Of a stretch of 64,000 nucleotides of DNA, positions 26,243-34,570 are shown in pieces (the first letter of the stretch is position 1; every line of letters begins with the position of its first letter). The stretch spans positions 1,126,311 to 1,190,310 of the forward strand of contig NC_014810.2 of assembly GCF_000200595.1 (NCBI RefSeq), written 5' to 3'. Source of the stretch: Helicobacter felis ATCC 49179. Its GTDB lineage: Bacteria > Campylobacterota > Campylobacteria > Campylobacterales > Helicobacteraceae. The notes under the pieces are model-generated. The model was not told where the DNA came from. It saw only the letters and a program-made list of their open reading frames with translations, and ran no database searches. Made by a program: the position numbers and the translations under genes.

Positions 26243-26919
26243 ATGCTCTAACACACCTAGCAATTATCATGGATGGTAATGGCCGATGGGCCAAGCAACA
26301 AGGCAAACCGCGCACGCATGGCCACCAACAAGGTATCAATGCGTTGCGCAAGATCACTATTTGGTGCGCCCAAAACCACATCGCCTATTTGACTCTCTAT
26401 GCTTTTTCAACGGAAAATTGGAGTCGCCCCAAAACAGAGGTTGACTTTTTGATGCGCATGCTCAAAAAATATCTTCTCCAAGAGAGACCGACTTACTTAG
26501 AACATAAAATCCGCTTTAAAGCCATTGGCAATTTAAAAAAATTCAGCTCCGCCTTGCAAAAGACCATATTAAATTTAGAGCAAGAAACTGCTAAACACAC
26601 CGCCTTAACACAAATCTTAGCTCTCAATTATGGAGGTAGAGATGAGATTGCGCGCGCTTGTGGACGCGTGCTTGAATTAGGACTTAAAGGGGATTTACAA
26701 GAGCTCATTGGCAGGCATTTGGACACCGCTGGTTTGCCCGATGTGGATTTATTGGTGCGCACGGGTGGAGAAATGCGCCTGTCTAACTTTTTGTTATGGC
26801 AGTCTAATTATGCGGAGTTGTTTTTTAGCCCCGTGCTTTGGCCAGATTTTACACCTCAACATTTACAAGAGATCATTAAAATTTTCAAACAGCGGCAACG
26901 CAAATTTGGGAAGATTTGA
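26239..26919 (+). CDS. uppS: undecaprenyl diphosphate synthase
   Basis: Condenses eight isopentenyl diphosphates onto farnesyl diphosphate in Z configuration, giving the C55 lipid carrier for peptidoglycan and lipopolysaccharide. The 226-residue protein has the diphosphate-binding MDGNGRWAKQQGKPRTHGH at residues 11-29, AFSTENWSRP, and the C-terminal RTGGEMRLSNFLLWQ. The start overlaps dld by 4 bases. Confidence 0.96.
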   Translation: MNALTHLAIIMDGNGRWAKQQGKPRTHGHQQGINALRKITIWCAQNHIAYLTLYAFSTENWSRPKTEVDFLMRMLKKYLLQERPTYLEHKIRFKAIGNLKKFSSALQKTILNLEQETAKHTALTQILALNYGGRDEIARACGRVLELGLKGDLQELIGRHLDTAGLPDVDLLVRTGGEMRLSNFLLWQSNYAELFFSPVLWPDFTPQHLQEIIKIFKQRQRKFGKI

Positions 26920-26928
26920 GGAGAGCGC

Positions 26929-27597
26929 ATGTTAAAAGTAGTGGTTTGGGATTTTGATGGGGTGATCTTTGATAGCATGCATTTGAAAGCAGAGGGGTTT
27001 AAAACCCTCTTTAGACGGCACACAAGCGCAGATGACAACGCCCTCAAGACTTTTGATACCTACCACGCCTTAAATGGTGGAGTCAGTCGGTTTGAAAAGA
27101 TTGCTTATTTTTATGCAGAGATCTTAAAACAACCCATAGAGGAAGCTAAAGTTGAGGCTTTAGTTGCTGAATTTGGACAAATCATTGCCAAAGATCTCTT
27201 TTCTAGAAGTCATTTAAACTCTGAAGTCCTTGATTTTATCAAGGCGCACCACACGAAATATATTTTTCATATCGCTTCAGCAGCCCTACACCATGAATTG
27301 CAGATTTTATGCGAGTTTTTGGGTTTGTTGCCCTATTTTAAGAGCATTGAAGGTAGCCCCCCCGCTAAGGCAAAAATTTTAGCCAACCTCAAAGCAAATT
27401 ATGGCTACGCTAGCACAGAAATGGTTTTAATCGGGGATAGCAAAAATGACTACCAGAGCGCTAGGGCCAATCAAATTCCCTTTTTGGGCTATAATAACCT
27501 AGATTTACAAAAACTACTCCCTAAAGCCTACATTACAGATTTTAAGAAGCTGGATTTGCAGGCTTTTGTGCAAGAAGCTCGCCTAAGTCAACTCTGA
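26929..27597 (+). CDS. HAD-family phosphatase
   Basis: A 222-residue haloacid dehalogenase-type hydrolase with a helical cap. Motif I is VWDFDGVIFDS (nucleophile and acid aspartates), the motif II threonine/serine region is HIASAALHHEL, motif III lysine is in PPAKAKIL, and motif IV is GDSKNDYQSA. The substrate is unknown; related proteins sit in surface-polysaccharide loci, and here the neighbours are uppS and a lipid-linked oligosaccharide flippase, so a sugar phosphate is a reasonable guess. The 3' end overlaps the flippase gene convergently by 56 bases. Confidence 0.85.
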   Translation: MLKVVVWDFDGVIFDSMHLKAEGFKTLFRRHTSADDNALKTFDTYHALNGGVSRFEKIAYFYAEILKQPIEEAKVEALVAEFGQIIAKDLFSRSHLNSEVLDFIKAHHTKYIFHIASAALHHELQILCEFLGLLPYFKSIEGSPPAKAKILANLKANYGYASTEMVLIGDSKNDYQSARANQIPFLGYNNLDLQKLLPKAYITDFKKLDLQAFVQEARLSQL

Positions 27598-29296
27598 CAT
27601 CACATCTCTCGATTGTGCTCAAGCGGTGTGCGATCACAAGCAAAGTTTTATCTTTTGCGATCGCATAGATTTCATCCATAATCTTGCTTTCTGTAGGGGT
27701 GTCTAAAGCTGAGGTGGCTTCATCCAGAACCAAGATTTCAGGATTATCGTAAAGCGCGCGCGCGATCCCTAGGCGTTGCTTTTGCCCCCCACTTAGATTG
27801 ATCCCTCCCTCGCCTATGATGGTCTCAATCCCTCTGTGCTGGGATAAAAAGTCATAAATATGCGCCATTTTACAAACTTCTATCACTCTTTCCTCATTTA
27901 AGGGACTTCCACAGGCAATATTTTCAGCGACATTCCCATCAAATAAATAGATATTTTGGGGAATATAACCAATTTTTTGCCGCCAACTGCGGATATTTTG
28001 AGGGTTGAGGGGTTGATTATCAATCCAAATTTCACCTTTGTTAGGATAGAGAACGCCCATAATGATGTCCACTAAAGTAGATTTACCACACCCGCTAGGG
28101 CCGATAAAAGCCACACTTTGCCCTTTTTGGATTGTAAGATTAAAGTCTTCAAAAACGGGATGAGACATTTTGTAAAAAAAGTTGATATTTTTAAGAGTGA
28201 TGGAGTGTTCAAATTTGAGAGGGAGGTTGCCTTCTTCTAGGATGGGCTTATGAAGGTCTTTAAACACGCTATTCACCGCATATTGGTTATAAAAAATAAT
28301 GTTGTATTGATCTAAAATTTTATTGACTGAGGGGAGCATGCGATAGAGAGAGAGCGCGTACATAGAGACGATAGGCAATACCATTTTAGCTTCGCCATAT
28401 TTGTAGAGCACATAGGCTACTGCCAAAATAAGCAAACTAAAACCTGTGGTTTCTAAAAGTTTATTGGGGATAACTTGTATTGTCTGGTAGGCAATATTGG
28501 CATGGGCAGCTTTGAGACTGTTCTCTGCAAAGAGAGTGTGCGCTTCAACATAATTATCTTTGAGTTTAGTGATTTTAAAATTACCAAAGAATTTGGAAAA
28601 CACTTTAAAAGATTTAGCAGCCGAATTGCTAGAAACCTTCCCCCTATTCCGAATGAATTTGGACATATATTTGGTAACAAAGAAAATTTGTAAGCCCAAA
28701 ATAGCGGTCAGAACTAGAGTCATTTTCCAATTAGTGATCAAAAGTAAAGAATACAAAAAAAGTATTATGCTCAATTCTGCTAACATGTTCAAGAGGGCGT
28801 TGAAACTATTCATCACACTCCCGCTCTTGGACATAACAATGTCGCGGATTTTATCTACACTCACTTTAATATGTTCCAAATAAGAAATTCTAAGATGGCG
28901 CATAAAAAGTCTTTGGGCTAAAGTGTGGGCTTTCTTGCAGGCAAAACGGCTATTAACATAGGCAAAGAGCACGCTATAACCCATCCTCAACAGATACATT
29001 CCTACCAAAAAAAAACTGAAAAAGAAGGCAAAGTTTAGAGGTGTAGAGAAATGCAGGAATTCATAAACCATGCGCGCGTATCGGTGTGATAAGATGAGAT
29101 CGGGTGAGCTTGCTAGAGTGATAAAGGGCATGATCATGCTAATGGAAAAAACTTCAATAAAAGACATCAAAATAGACATAAAAGTGAGCACAACTAAAAT
29201 TTTTTTATCCCTCTTAGTGATTAAGAAAAACATTTGAGAGAGAGAGCGCAAAAAGATTTTAAGAGGAGTGACGCGTCTTTTTTTTCTAGGGCGCAT
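27542..29296 (-). CDS. wzk: lipid-linked oligosaccharide flippase, Wzk/PglK-like ABC transporter
   Basis: ABC half-transporter that flips undecaprenyl-diphosphate-linked glycans; H. pylori Wzk (HP1206) moves O-antigen and C. jejuni PglK the N-glycan. Of 584 residues, the first 330 form six membrane helices, preceded by a basic extension (MRPRKKRR). The ATPase domain has Walker A IGPSGCGKSTLVD, the signature NLSGGQKQRLGIARAL, Walker B LVLDEATSALD and the H-loop IAHRLSTIERCD. After that the C-terminus departs from the usual ending: RVDLGELLAQKPANPAS is the antisense of the HAD gene end. So the gene terminus seems to have been replaced when the two genes were brought together. Confidence 0.9.
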   Translation of the reverse strand: MRPRKKRRVTPLKIFLRSLSQMFFLITKRDKKILVVLTFMSILMSFIEVFSISMIMPFITLASSPDLILSHRYARMVYEFLHFSTPLNFAFFFSFFLVGMYLLRMGYSVLFAYVNSRFACKKAHTLAQRLFMRHLRISYLEHIKVSVDKIRDIVMSKSGSVMNSFNALLNMLAELSIILFLYSLLLITNWKMTLVLTAILGLQIFFVTKYMSKFIRNRGKVSSNSAAKSFKVFSKFFGNFKITKLKDNYVEAHTLFAENSLKAAHANIAYQTIQVIPNKLLETTGFSLLILAVAYVLYKYGEAKMVLPIVSMYALSLYRMLPSVNKILDQYNIIFYNQYAVNSVFKDLHKPILEEGNLPLKFEHSITLKNINFFYKMSHPVFEDFNLTIQKGQSVAFIGPSGCGKSTLVDIIMGVLYPNKGEIWIDNQPLNPQNIRSWRQKIGYIPQNIYLFDGNVAENIACGSPLNEERVIEVCKMAHIYDFLSQHRGIETIIGEGGINLSGGQKQRLGIARALYDNPEILVLDEATSALDTPTESKIMDEIYAIAKDKTLLVIAHRLSTIERCDVRVDLGELLAQKPANPAS

Positions 29297-29371
29297 GGGG
29301 GCTTTAATCCTTGAAGTGATTTGCGTGGATTATATCCAAAAACACCCCTTGATTATTCAGGCTGTTTTGAC

Positions 29372-29377
29372 TATATT
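29372..29377 (+). promoter_or_regulatory. -10 box upstream of ahpC
   Basis: TATATT in the sequence TTTTGACTATATTTGCG, 42 bases before the ahpC ATG, in the 122-base region divergent from the flippase gene. TTGACT lies too close to be a -35 element. The transcript would start near 29384, with the ribosome-binding site TAAGGAG just before the ATG. Confidence 0.45.
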
Positions 29378-29418
29378 TGCGTGTCTTTGGACACAGAATC
29401 AATTTTTAAGGAGTTTTT

Positions 29419-30015
29419 ATGCTGGTAACTAAGTTGGCCCCTAATTTTAAAGCAACCGCTGTTTTAGGTAATAACCAAGTGGTTGAGGATTTTGAACTTT
29501 CTAAAAATTTGGGCAAAAACGGTGCGGTGCTGTTTTTTTGGCCTAAAGATTTTACTTTTGTTTGCCCTTCTGAAATTATCGCTTTCGATCACCGCGTGAA
29601 AGATTTTGAAGAAAAAGGCTTTAGCGTGATTGGGGTGTCTATTGATACTGAGGTTGTGCACTATGCATGGAAAAACACTCCGGTGGATAAAGGCGGGATT
29701 GGCCAAGTGAGCTTCCCTATGGTGGCAGATGTCAAAAAAGAAATTTCTAGGGCCTACGATGTGCTCTTTGACGATGCGATCGCTTTGCGTGGGTCTTTTT
29801 TGATTGATAAACACCAAAAAGTCCGCCATGCCGTGATTAATGATTTCCCTTTAGGGCGCAATGTGGATGAAATGTTGCGCATGGTAGACGCGCTTATTTT
29901 CTTTGAAGAACATGGGGAAGTTTGTCCTGCTGGTTGGAGAAAGGGCGATGCGGGCATGAAACCCACTCATGAGGGTGTCAAAGAATATCTTAGAGATCAC
30001 GCTAGCCGTCTCTAG
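29419..30015 (+). CDS. ahpC: 2-Cys peroxiredoxin AhpC/TsaA
   Basis: Abundant thiol peroxidase that reduces hydrogen peroxide, organic peroxides and peroxynitrite, re-reduced by thioredoxin in Helicobacter. Of 198 residues, the peroxidatic cysteine is in DFTFVCPSE near residue 49 and the resolving cysteine is in EVCPAGWRKG near residue 170. The length matches HP1563. It is monocistronic: its own promoter upstream and a hairpin right after its end. Confidence 0.97.
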   Translation: MLVTKLAPNFKATAVLGNNQVVEDFELSKNLGKNGAVLFFWPKDFTFVCPSEIIAFDHRVKDFEEKGFSVIGVSIDTEVVHYAWKNTPVDKGGIGQVSFPMVADVKKEISRAYDVLFDDAIALRGSFLIDKHQKVRHAVINDFPLGRNVDEMLRMVDALIFFEEHGEVCPAGWRKGDAGMKPTHEGVKEYLRDHASRL

Positions 30016-30031
30016 TTTTTCTGTCTGCAGA

Positions 30032-30052
30032 AGAGTTGGAAAATCCAACTCT
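30032..30052. terminator. hairpin between ahpC and outer-membrane protein gene
   Basis: AGAGTTGGA-AAA-TCCAACTCT, a perfect 9-bp stem with a 3-base loop, lies in the 35-base gap between two convergent genes and overlaps the stop codon of the leftward gene. Neither side has a good T tract downstream, so it is a bidirectional barrier rather than a textbook terminator. Confidence 0.5.
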
Positions 30053-30662
30053 AAAAATGCCAAGCGTGGGAGATAAAGAATACAAAGTTGCGTTCAGCCA
30101 CGCTGTTAGACTCAGGAGGATTTAAAAATACTTTTATCCCCGCTTCTACATCTACAATGTGCCATGTAACAATGGTACGGAACTGAACCCCCGCCCTGAT
30201 GGCAACTCTGAAATAAGCCCTTTGGGGCTTGAACACCAAATCACTAAAAGCATTCCAAGTATTGATAACAATGTCTTTAACTTTATGGTTATAAAACCAA
30301 GTGCTAGCCCCCATTTGCAATCCCATAAATAATGCCCATGAATTGATGGGGTTTTTATTGTAGGCGAGCAATAAGTCTCCCCCCACACCATAGGTAAAAA
30401 AATTAATTTGGGCTGTGTTGTGCGGTTTTAGGAGAATATTGCCATAGTCGATGAAAATATAATAGCGCGCATAAGCCTTTGTATGGTTTGGATTGATTTC
30501 ATATCCCCAAGCGAGCGCAGCTCCTTGCATAAAACCATAGGTGTTTTTTGTATTAAGAAAGACATGATTTATCTGATAAGATGAGGACATATAGCTTAGA
30601 TTTTTTGCTTGCAAACCCCCACCCAATAAAACCCACACCAAACACCGCCACACCGCTACCAT
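30051..30662 (-). CDS. small outer-membrane beta-barrel protein
   Basis: A 203-residue protein with an N-terminal signal peptide (VAVWRCLVWVLLGGGLQA). Alternating aromatic/polar strands follow, for example ARYYIFIDYGNILL and INFFTYGVGGDLLLAY, with a terminal strand FVFFISHAWHF ending in phenylalanine, the outer-membrane insertion signal. This is the pattern of the small C-terminal barrel shared by Helicobacter Hop/Hor-type porins and adhesins. I cannot assign a named member. The next upstream Met has no better site; translation from the TTG six codons earlier is possible. Confidence 0.75.
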   Translation of the reverse strand: MVAVWRCLVWVLLGGGLQAKNLSYMSSSYQINHVFLNTKNTYGFMQGAALAWGYEINPNHTKAYARYYIFIDYGNILLKPHNTAQINFFTYGVGGDLLLAYNKNPINSWALFMGLQMGASTWFYNHKVKDIVINTWNAFSDLVFKPQRAYFRVAIRAGVQFRTIVTWHIVDVEAGIKVFLNPPESNSVAERNFVFFISHAWHF

Positions 30663-30703
30663 GTTAAAAGGGTAGCACAACTCAAACTTAAGCTAGAGTT
30701 TGC

Positions 30704-30709
30704 TAGAAT
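30704..30709 (+). promoter_or_regulatory. -10 box upstream of rplY
   Basis: TGCTAGAAT, an extended -10 box 30 bases before the rplY ATG, in the short region divergent from the outer-membrane protein gene. AAGGAAAT follows as ribosome-binding site. Confidence 0.45.
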
Positions 30710-30738
30710 CCTCGCTTATTTTTTGTACAAGGAAATCC

Positions 30739-31275
30739 ATGTTAGAGGGTCAAGTCAGAGCCAAATTATCCAAATCTGAGAGAAAAACTTTGCGCAAAGA
30801 GGGGTATTTGCTCGCCAATCTTTATGGCCACAATGTGCCTAATGTGTATGCGACTTTTCACACCAATGATTTTATTCGCTTTCTCAAACACAAACCCACT
30901 TTAGATTTTCAGGTGAAAGTGGGCGAAAAAGCTTACCAAGTCGTGGTGCAAAACTACCAAAAAGATCCCGTAAGCAACGCATTGATGCATGTAGATTTGC
31001 TTGTGTTGAATACAGGGGCTGTTTCTAAGTTTCATGTGCCTGTGAAAGTGCATGGCACACCCGTAGGGCTTAAAAATAAAGGGATTTTAATGATCTCTAA
31101 AAGCCGTGTACAAGTGGCTTGCAAACCTGAAGATTTAATTTCTAGTTTTGAATTAGATGTGTCTTCCTTAGATGTGGGCGATGTGATTTTGGTGCGTGAT
31201 CTCAAAGTGCCCGCTTCTGTCAAAATTTTAGAAAATCCTAACAATGCGGTTGTAGGAGTGATTAAGGCAAAGTAG
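30739..31275 (+). CDS. rplY: 50S ribosomal protein L25, CTC form
   Basis: Binds 5S rRNA in the large subunit. The 178-residue protein begins MLEGQVRAKLSKSERKTLRK behind AAGGAAAT. It has the N-terminal L25 domain (LANLYGHN, PTLDFQV) and a C-terminal TL5/CTC beta domain (VDLLVLNTG, ELDVSSLDVGDVILV). An upstream in-frame start lacks a site and would add residues the family does not have. The gene is followed after two bases by pth, as HP1496-HP1497. Confidence 0.95.
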   Translation: MLEGQVRAKLSKSERKTLRKEGYLLANLYGHNVPNVYATFHTNDFIRFLKHKPTLDFQVKVGEKAYQVVVQNYQKDPVSNALMHVDLLVLNTGAVSKFHVPVKVHGTPVGLKNKGILMISKSRVQVACKPEDLISSFELDVSSLDVGDVILVRDLKVPASVKILENPNNAVVGVIKAK

Positions 31276-31277
31276 CC

Positions 31278-31853
31278 TTGAGGCTGGTCGTAGGTTTAGG
31301 CAATCCAACGCCCACATACGCCCACACTCGCCACAATGTGGGTTTTGATGTGCTAGACTTGTTGGCGCATCGCTTCGGGGTGGCGTTCAAGGGCAATGCT
31401 CACTATCTTTATGCTACTCTCCCCCAACATGCTTGTTATTTGCTCAAGCCAATGACTTATATGAACCTTAGCGGGCAGGCCTTGAGCATGTTTTTACGCC
31501 ACCATGAAAACATAGATACCTTATTGGTAGTGCATGATGACCTTGATCTGCCCTTAGGGGCCTTGCGCTTTAAGCAAGGAGGGGGTAATGGAGGGCATAA
31601 TGGATTGAAGTCCATTGAAGAGCACTACCAAAAAACATTTTTTAAACTCAAAATTGGTATCGGGCGGGGTGCAGACGCGCGCAGTCATGTTTTACAATGC
31701 TTTGAGGCTACAGAAGAGACGCATAAAAACGAAGTGTTTAAGCAAGCCCTAGAAGCCTTGAGTTTTTATCTTGAGCATGATGACTTTGCGCGCATGCAAT
31801 CTCGCTTTACTCTCAATCCTCATAAAAACGCATGCGTCTCTGGTTCTTTGTAG
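31278..31853 (+). CDS. pth: peptidyl-tRNA hydrolase
   Basis: Releases tRNA from peptidyl-tRNA that has dropped off the ribosome. 191 residues, starting at a TTG (MRLVVGLGNPTPTYAHTRHN) just after the rplY stop. The catalytic histidine is in HTRHNVGF and the conserved aspartate in VVHDDLDLPLG; GGGNGGHNGLKSI is also diagnostic. The 3' end overlaps the start of the next gene by 22 bases, so the group rplY-pth-lptG is one operon. Confidence 0.96.
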   Translation: MRLVVGLGNPTPTYAHTRHNVGFDVLDLLAHRFGVAFKGNAHYLYATLPQHACYLLKPMTYMNLSGQALSMFLRHHENIDTLLVVHDDLDLPLGALRFKQGGGNGGHNGLKSIEEHYQKTFFKLKIGIGRGADARSHVLQCFEATEETHKNEVFKQALEALSFYLEHDDFARMQSRFTLNPHKNACVSGSL

Positions 31854-32899
31854 GTTCTTATTACCTCAAATACTGCTTTGTCATTTTGATGGCTTTAGAG
31901 CTGTTTTTTATCGGCATAGACAGCTTGCAATATGCCGATAAATTTCCCGATGCGGCGAATTTATTACTTCTTTTCTTTGTCTATGATGGTTTGTATGCCC
32001 TCAATTACACTTTGCCCATCTCCTTACTGCTAGGTCTTGTCCTCTTTTACATCACCTTTATCCGTTCCAACCAATACAGCGCCTTACTTGCTATTGGTTA
32101 CTCTATACGGCAAATTTTAAATCCCATGCTCACCATCAATCTCTTTTTTATTATCATCTTTGTGGGTCTGAACGCTACCCCTTTTGTCTACATGCAAGAT
32201 AAGGCGATGGCTATTATTTACAAGGACAATGCGGGCAATGTTTCTGAGAATCTGCTCGTCAAATACAATAATGACTATGTGTATTTTGGCAAAATCAATC
32301 CTCTTTTGCAGAATGCGCAAAATATCAAAATCTTCACGCTCAAAAATGACGAATTGAGCGCTGTTGCTCAAGCAGATCATGCCGCATTTAAAGATAAGTA
32401 TTGGACGCTCCATCAAGCCACTATCGCGACTTTGCCCACACCGCTAGGCTTAGGAGATCAAGGTTTGCTTGTAGAAAATGCGCCCTTACTCAAGACTCTT
32501 AAAGGGTTTCACCCCAAAGTGCTAGACACCATCTATCAAAACAAGCCGGCGGTTTCTATCACGGACGCTTTTCGATCCTTGCATGTGCTTTATCGCCAAC
32601 ATGGAGACACCAAGAAAATACGAGGGTTTCTCTATGTGGCTATCTTGACTCCTTTCTTTGTGCCCCTCACGGCGATTCTAATTGCCCGTTACACCCCCAA
32701 TTTAGCCCGCTATGAAAATCTTGCCCTCTTAAGTTTAAAATTCATCATTCTTGCCTTGATCTTATGGGGTCTTTTCTTTGCTTTGGGCAAATTCAGCATT
32801 GCCGGGCTTTTTTACCCTGAATTTGGGATTGTGATTCCTTTTGCCATTTTATGCGGGATCACTTTGCACCATTACCGCAAACTAGATACTCGACTTTAA
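31832..32899 (+). CDS. LptF/LptG-type lipopolysaccharide export permease
   Basis: Predicted inner-membrane permease subunit of the LptB2FG lipopolysaccharide extraction machine. The 355-residue protein has membrane helices at about residues 12-32, 55-75 and 95-115, a periplasmic beta-jellyroll region at about 130-240, and three more helices at about 265-350 (FFVPLTAILIARYTPNLARY and following). The N-terminus RLWFFVGSYYLKYC matches the family. It corresponds to HP1498. F and G subunits cannot be told apart with certainty here. Confidence 0.85.
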   Translation: MRLWFFVGSYYLKYCFVILMALELFFIGIDSLQYADKFPDAANLLLLFFVYDGLYALNYTLPISLLLGLVLFYITFIRSNQYSALLAIGYSIRQILNPMLTINLFFIIIFVGLNATPFVYMQDKAMAIIYKDNAGNVSENLLVKYNNDYVYFGKINPLLQNAQNIKIFTLKNDELSAVAQADHAAFKDKYWTLHQATIATLPTPLGLGDQGLLVENAPLLKTLKGFHPKVLDTIYQNKPAVSITDAFRSLHVLYRQHGDTKKIRGFLYVAILTPFFVPLTAILIARYTPNLARYENLALLSLKFIILALILWGLFFALGKFSIAGLFYPEFGIVIPFAILCGITLHHYRKLDTRL

Positions 32900-32928
32900 G
32901 ACTTTAATCCAAGGATTTTTTACAGCGC

Positions 32929-33747
32929 ATGCCAAATATTGTTGATTTCACCACCTTTTTAGCCACTTTGCAAAAAACCAACCGCTCCTTAGATTTTTTT
33001 GTGGATTGGAAAAAGTGCCTTAAAAACCAAGAAGAGACCCGCATTTACGCCAATTACTTAAACACTTTGCTAGGCGTGAGCGCGCTAGATTTGCCCGTTA
33101 AAATAGAGCAACTTTTTAAAACCTGCCCTCAAGCCTTTAGCATCTTGCCCTTATTACTGGCTATTAGAAACCCTAAAGAACTTGTCAAAAACGGGGCGTT
33201 ACAAGATTATTTGCAAAGTCCTAAGGGCATTTACACACTTTTGCAAGAGAGCGGATTAAGAGAACTCTTTAGCGCGTATAAAATCAAAGATGTGAACGAT
33301 TTGATCTTGGGGATTGAAGTGGGGTTAGATAGCAATGCGCGTAAAAACCGCAGTGGGGCATTAATGGAAAAGCACTTAGAAGAGGCCTTCAAACAAGCGC
33401 ATCTAAAGTTTAGGGTGCAGGTGAGCGTTACAGAGTTTGCTAACTTGCATGCTAGTTTTGGCAATGACATTAAAAAATTCGACTTTGTGGTCTTTGGAGA
33501 GCAAACCACTTACTTTATGGAGTGTAATTTTTACAGCAGTGGGGGGAGTAAACTCAACGAAGTCGCGCGGGCTTATCAAGAACTCGCCCCTCGTTTTAAA
33601 GCGCACCCGCACAAAGAATTTATCTGGATCACAGATGGGCAAGGGTGGTTAGAAGCTAAAAATAAACTACAGGAAGCCTATAAAAGCGTGCGCATTTATA
33701 ACCTAAGCCAACTAGACAGCCTTTTAAACGAGTTGCGCCATGCTTGA
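32929..33747 (+). CDS. DpnII/MboI-family type II restriction endonuclease
   Basis: Predicted GATC-cutting endonuclease of 272 residues. The PD-(D/E)xK-like active site reads KKFDFVVFG (D185) then MECNFYSSGGSKLNE (E198 and K208), the DpnII-type layout. It lies 8 bases into a converging overlap with the following methyltransferase gene on the same strand, making a tight restriction-modification unit between lptG and the fucosyltransferase gene. H. pylori has a comparable GATC system (HP0091-HP0092) at a different place. GATC specificity is inferred from family membership. Confidence 0.85.
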   Translation: MPNIVDFTTFLATLQKTNRSLDFFVDWKKCLKNQEETRIYANYLNTLLGVSALDLPVKIEQLFKTCPQAFSILPLLLAIRNPKELVKNGALQDYLQSPKGIYTLLQESGLRELFSAYKIKDVNDLILGIEVGLDSNARKNRSGALMEKHLEEAFKQAHLKFRVQVSVTEFANLHASFGNDIKKFDFVVFGEQTTYFMECNFYSSGGSKLNEVARAYQELAPRFKAHPHKEFIWITDGQGWLEAKNKLQEAYKSVRIYNLSQLDSLLNELRHA

Positions 33748-34540
33748 ACCCGTTTTTGTGAGTTTGGATCAAAAATTTAAACTCTACCATGCAGATTGCA
33801 AAGAGGTGTTGCCCCATTTGCAAGGACAAGTTGATCTCATCTTTGCCGATCCACCCTATTTTCTCTCCAACGGAGGCTTAAGCATTCAAAGCGGGCAGAT
33901 TGTGAGTGTGGATAAAGGCGCGTGGGATAAATCACAAGGGTTAGAGCACATGCACGCCTTTAATATGGAGTGGTTGGGTTTAGCCAAAGATGCCCTAAAG
34001 CCTACAGGCTCTCTATTTATTAGCGCGACTTATCATAATCTCTTTTCTTTGGGGTTGGCCTTGCAATCGTTGGGTTTTAAGCTAATCAACCTCATCACTT
34101 GGCACAAAAGCAACCCTCCGCCTAATTTCTCATGCCGCACTTTGGTGCATGCTAGCGAACAAATTCTATGGGCGCGTAAAAGTCCCAAACACGCCCATAT
34201 TTTTAATTACGAACATATGAAAGCATTAAATGAGAATAAACAAATGCGCGATGTGTGGACCTTACCTGCCATCGCCCCTTGGGAGAAAAAACTAGGCAAA
34301 CACCCTACACAAAAGCCCTTGAGCTTGCTGACTCGTTTAATTGTTATGGCAAGCCAGCAAGAGAGCTTGATTTGCGATCCCTTTAGTGGGTCGGGTTCTA
34401 CGGGCATTGCAGCGAATTTATTAGGGCGTAGCTTTGTAGGGATAGAAAGAGAACAAGAGTTTATAGAGCTTGCCACAAAGCGCAAATTAGATTTAGATGA
34501 GAGCTTTGAAGAGTATTACAAAAAACTTAAATTGTGCTAG
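33740..34540 (+). CDS. DNA adenine methyltransferase paired with the DpnII-type enzyme
   Basis: A 266-residue beta-class amino-methyltransferase: the catalytic motif IV is DPPYFLSNGG (residues 37-46) and precedes the SAM-binding motif CDPFSGSGSTG near residue 213. The target-recognition region lies between them (about 70-180). The motif order and DPPYFLSNGG are as in DpnA/HinfI-like enzymes rather than the alpha-class Dam/DpnM. It presumably protects GATC sites from the preceding endonuclease. A GAAGAG-rich C-terminus (DLDESFEEYYKKLKLC) closes the protein. Confidence 0.88.
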   Translation: MLEPVFVSLDQKFKLYHADCKEVLPHLQGQVDLIFADPPYFLSNGGLSIQSGQIVSVDKGAWDKSQGLEHMHAFNMEWLGLAKDALKPTGSLFISATYHNLFSLGLALQSLGFKLINLITWHKSNPPPNFSCRTLVHASEQILWARKSPKHAHIFNYEHMKALNENKQMRDVWTLPAIAPWEKKLGKHPTQKPLSLLTRLIVMASQQESLICDPFSGSGSTGIAANLLGRSFVGIEREQEFIELATKRKLDLDESFEEYYKKLKLC

Positions 34541-34570
34541 AGTGAGCATAAATTTATCTAAAGGTTTTTA

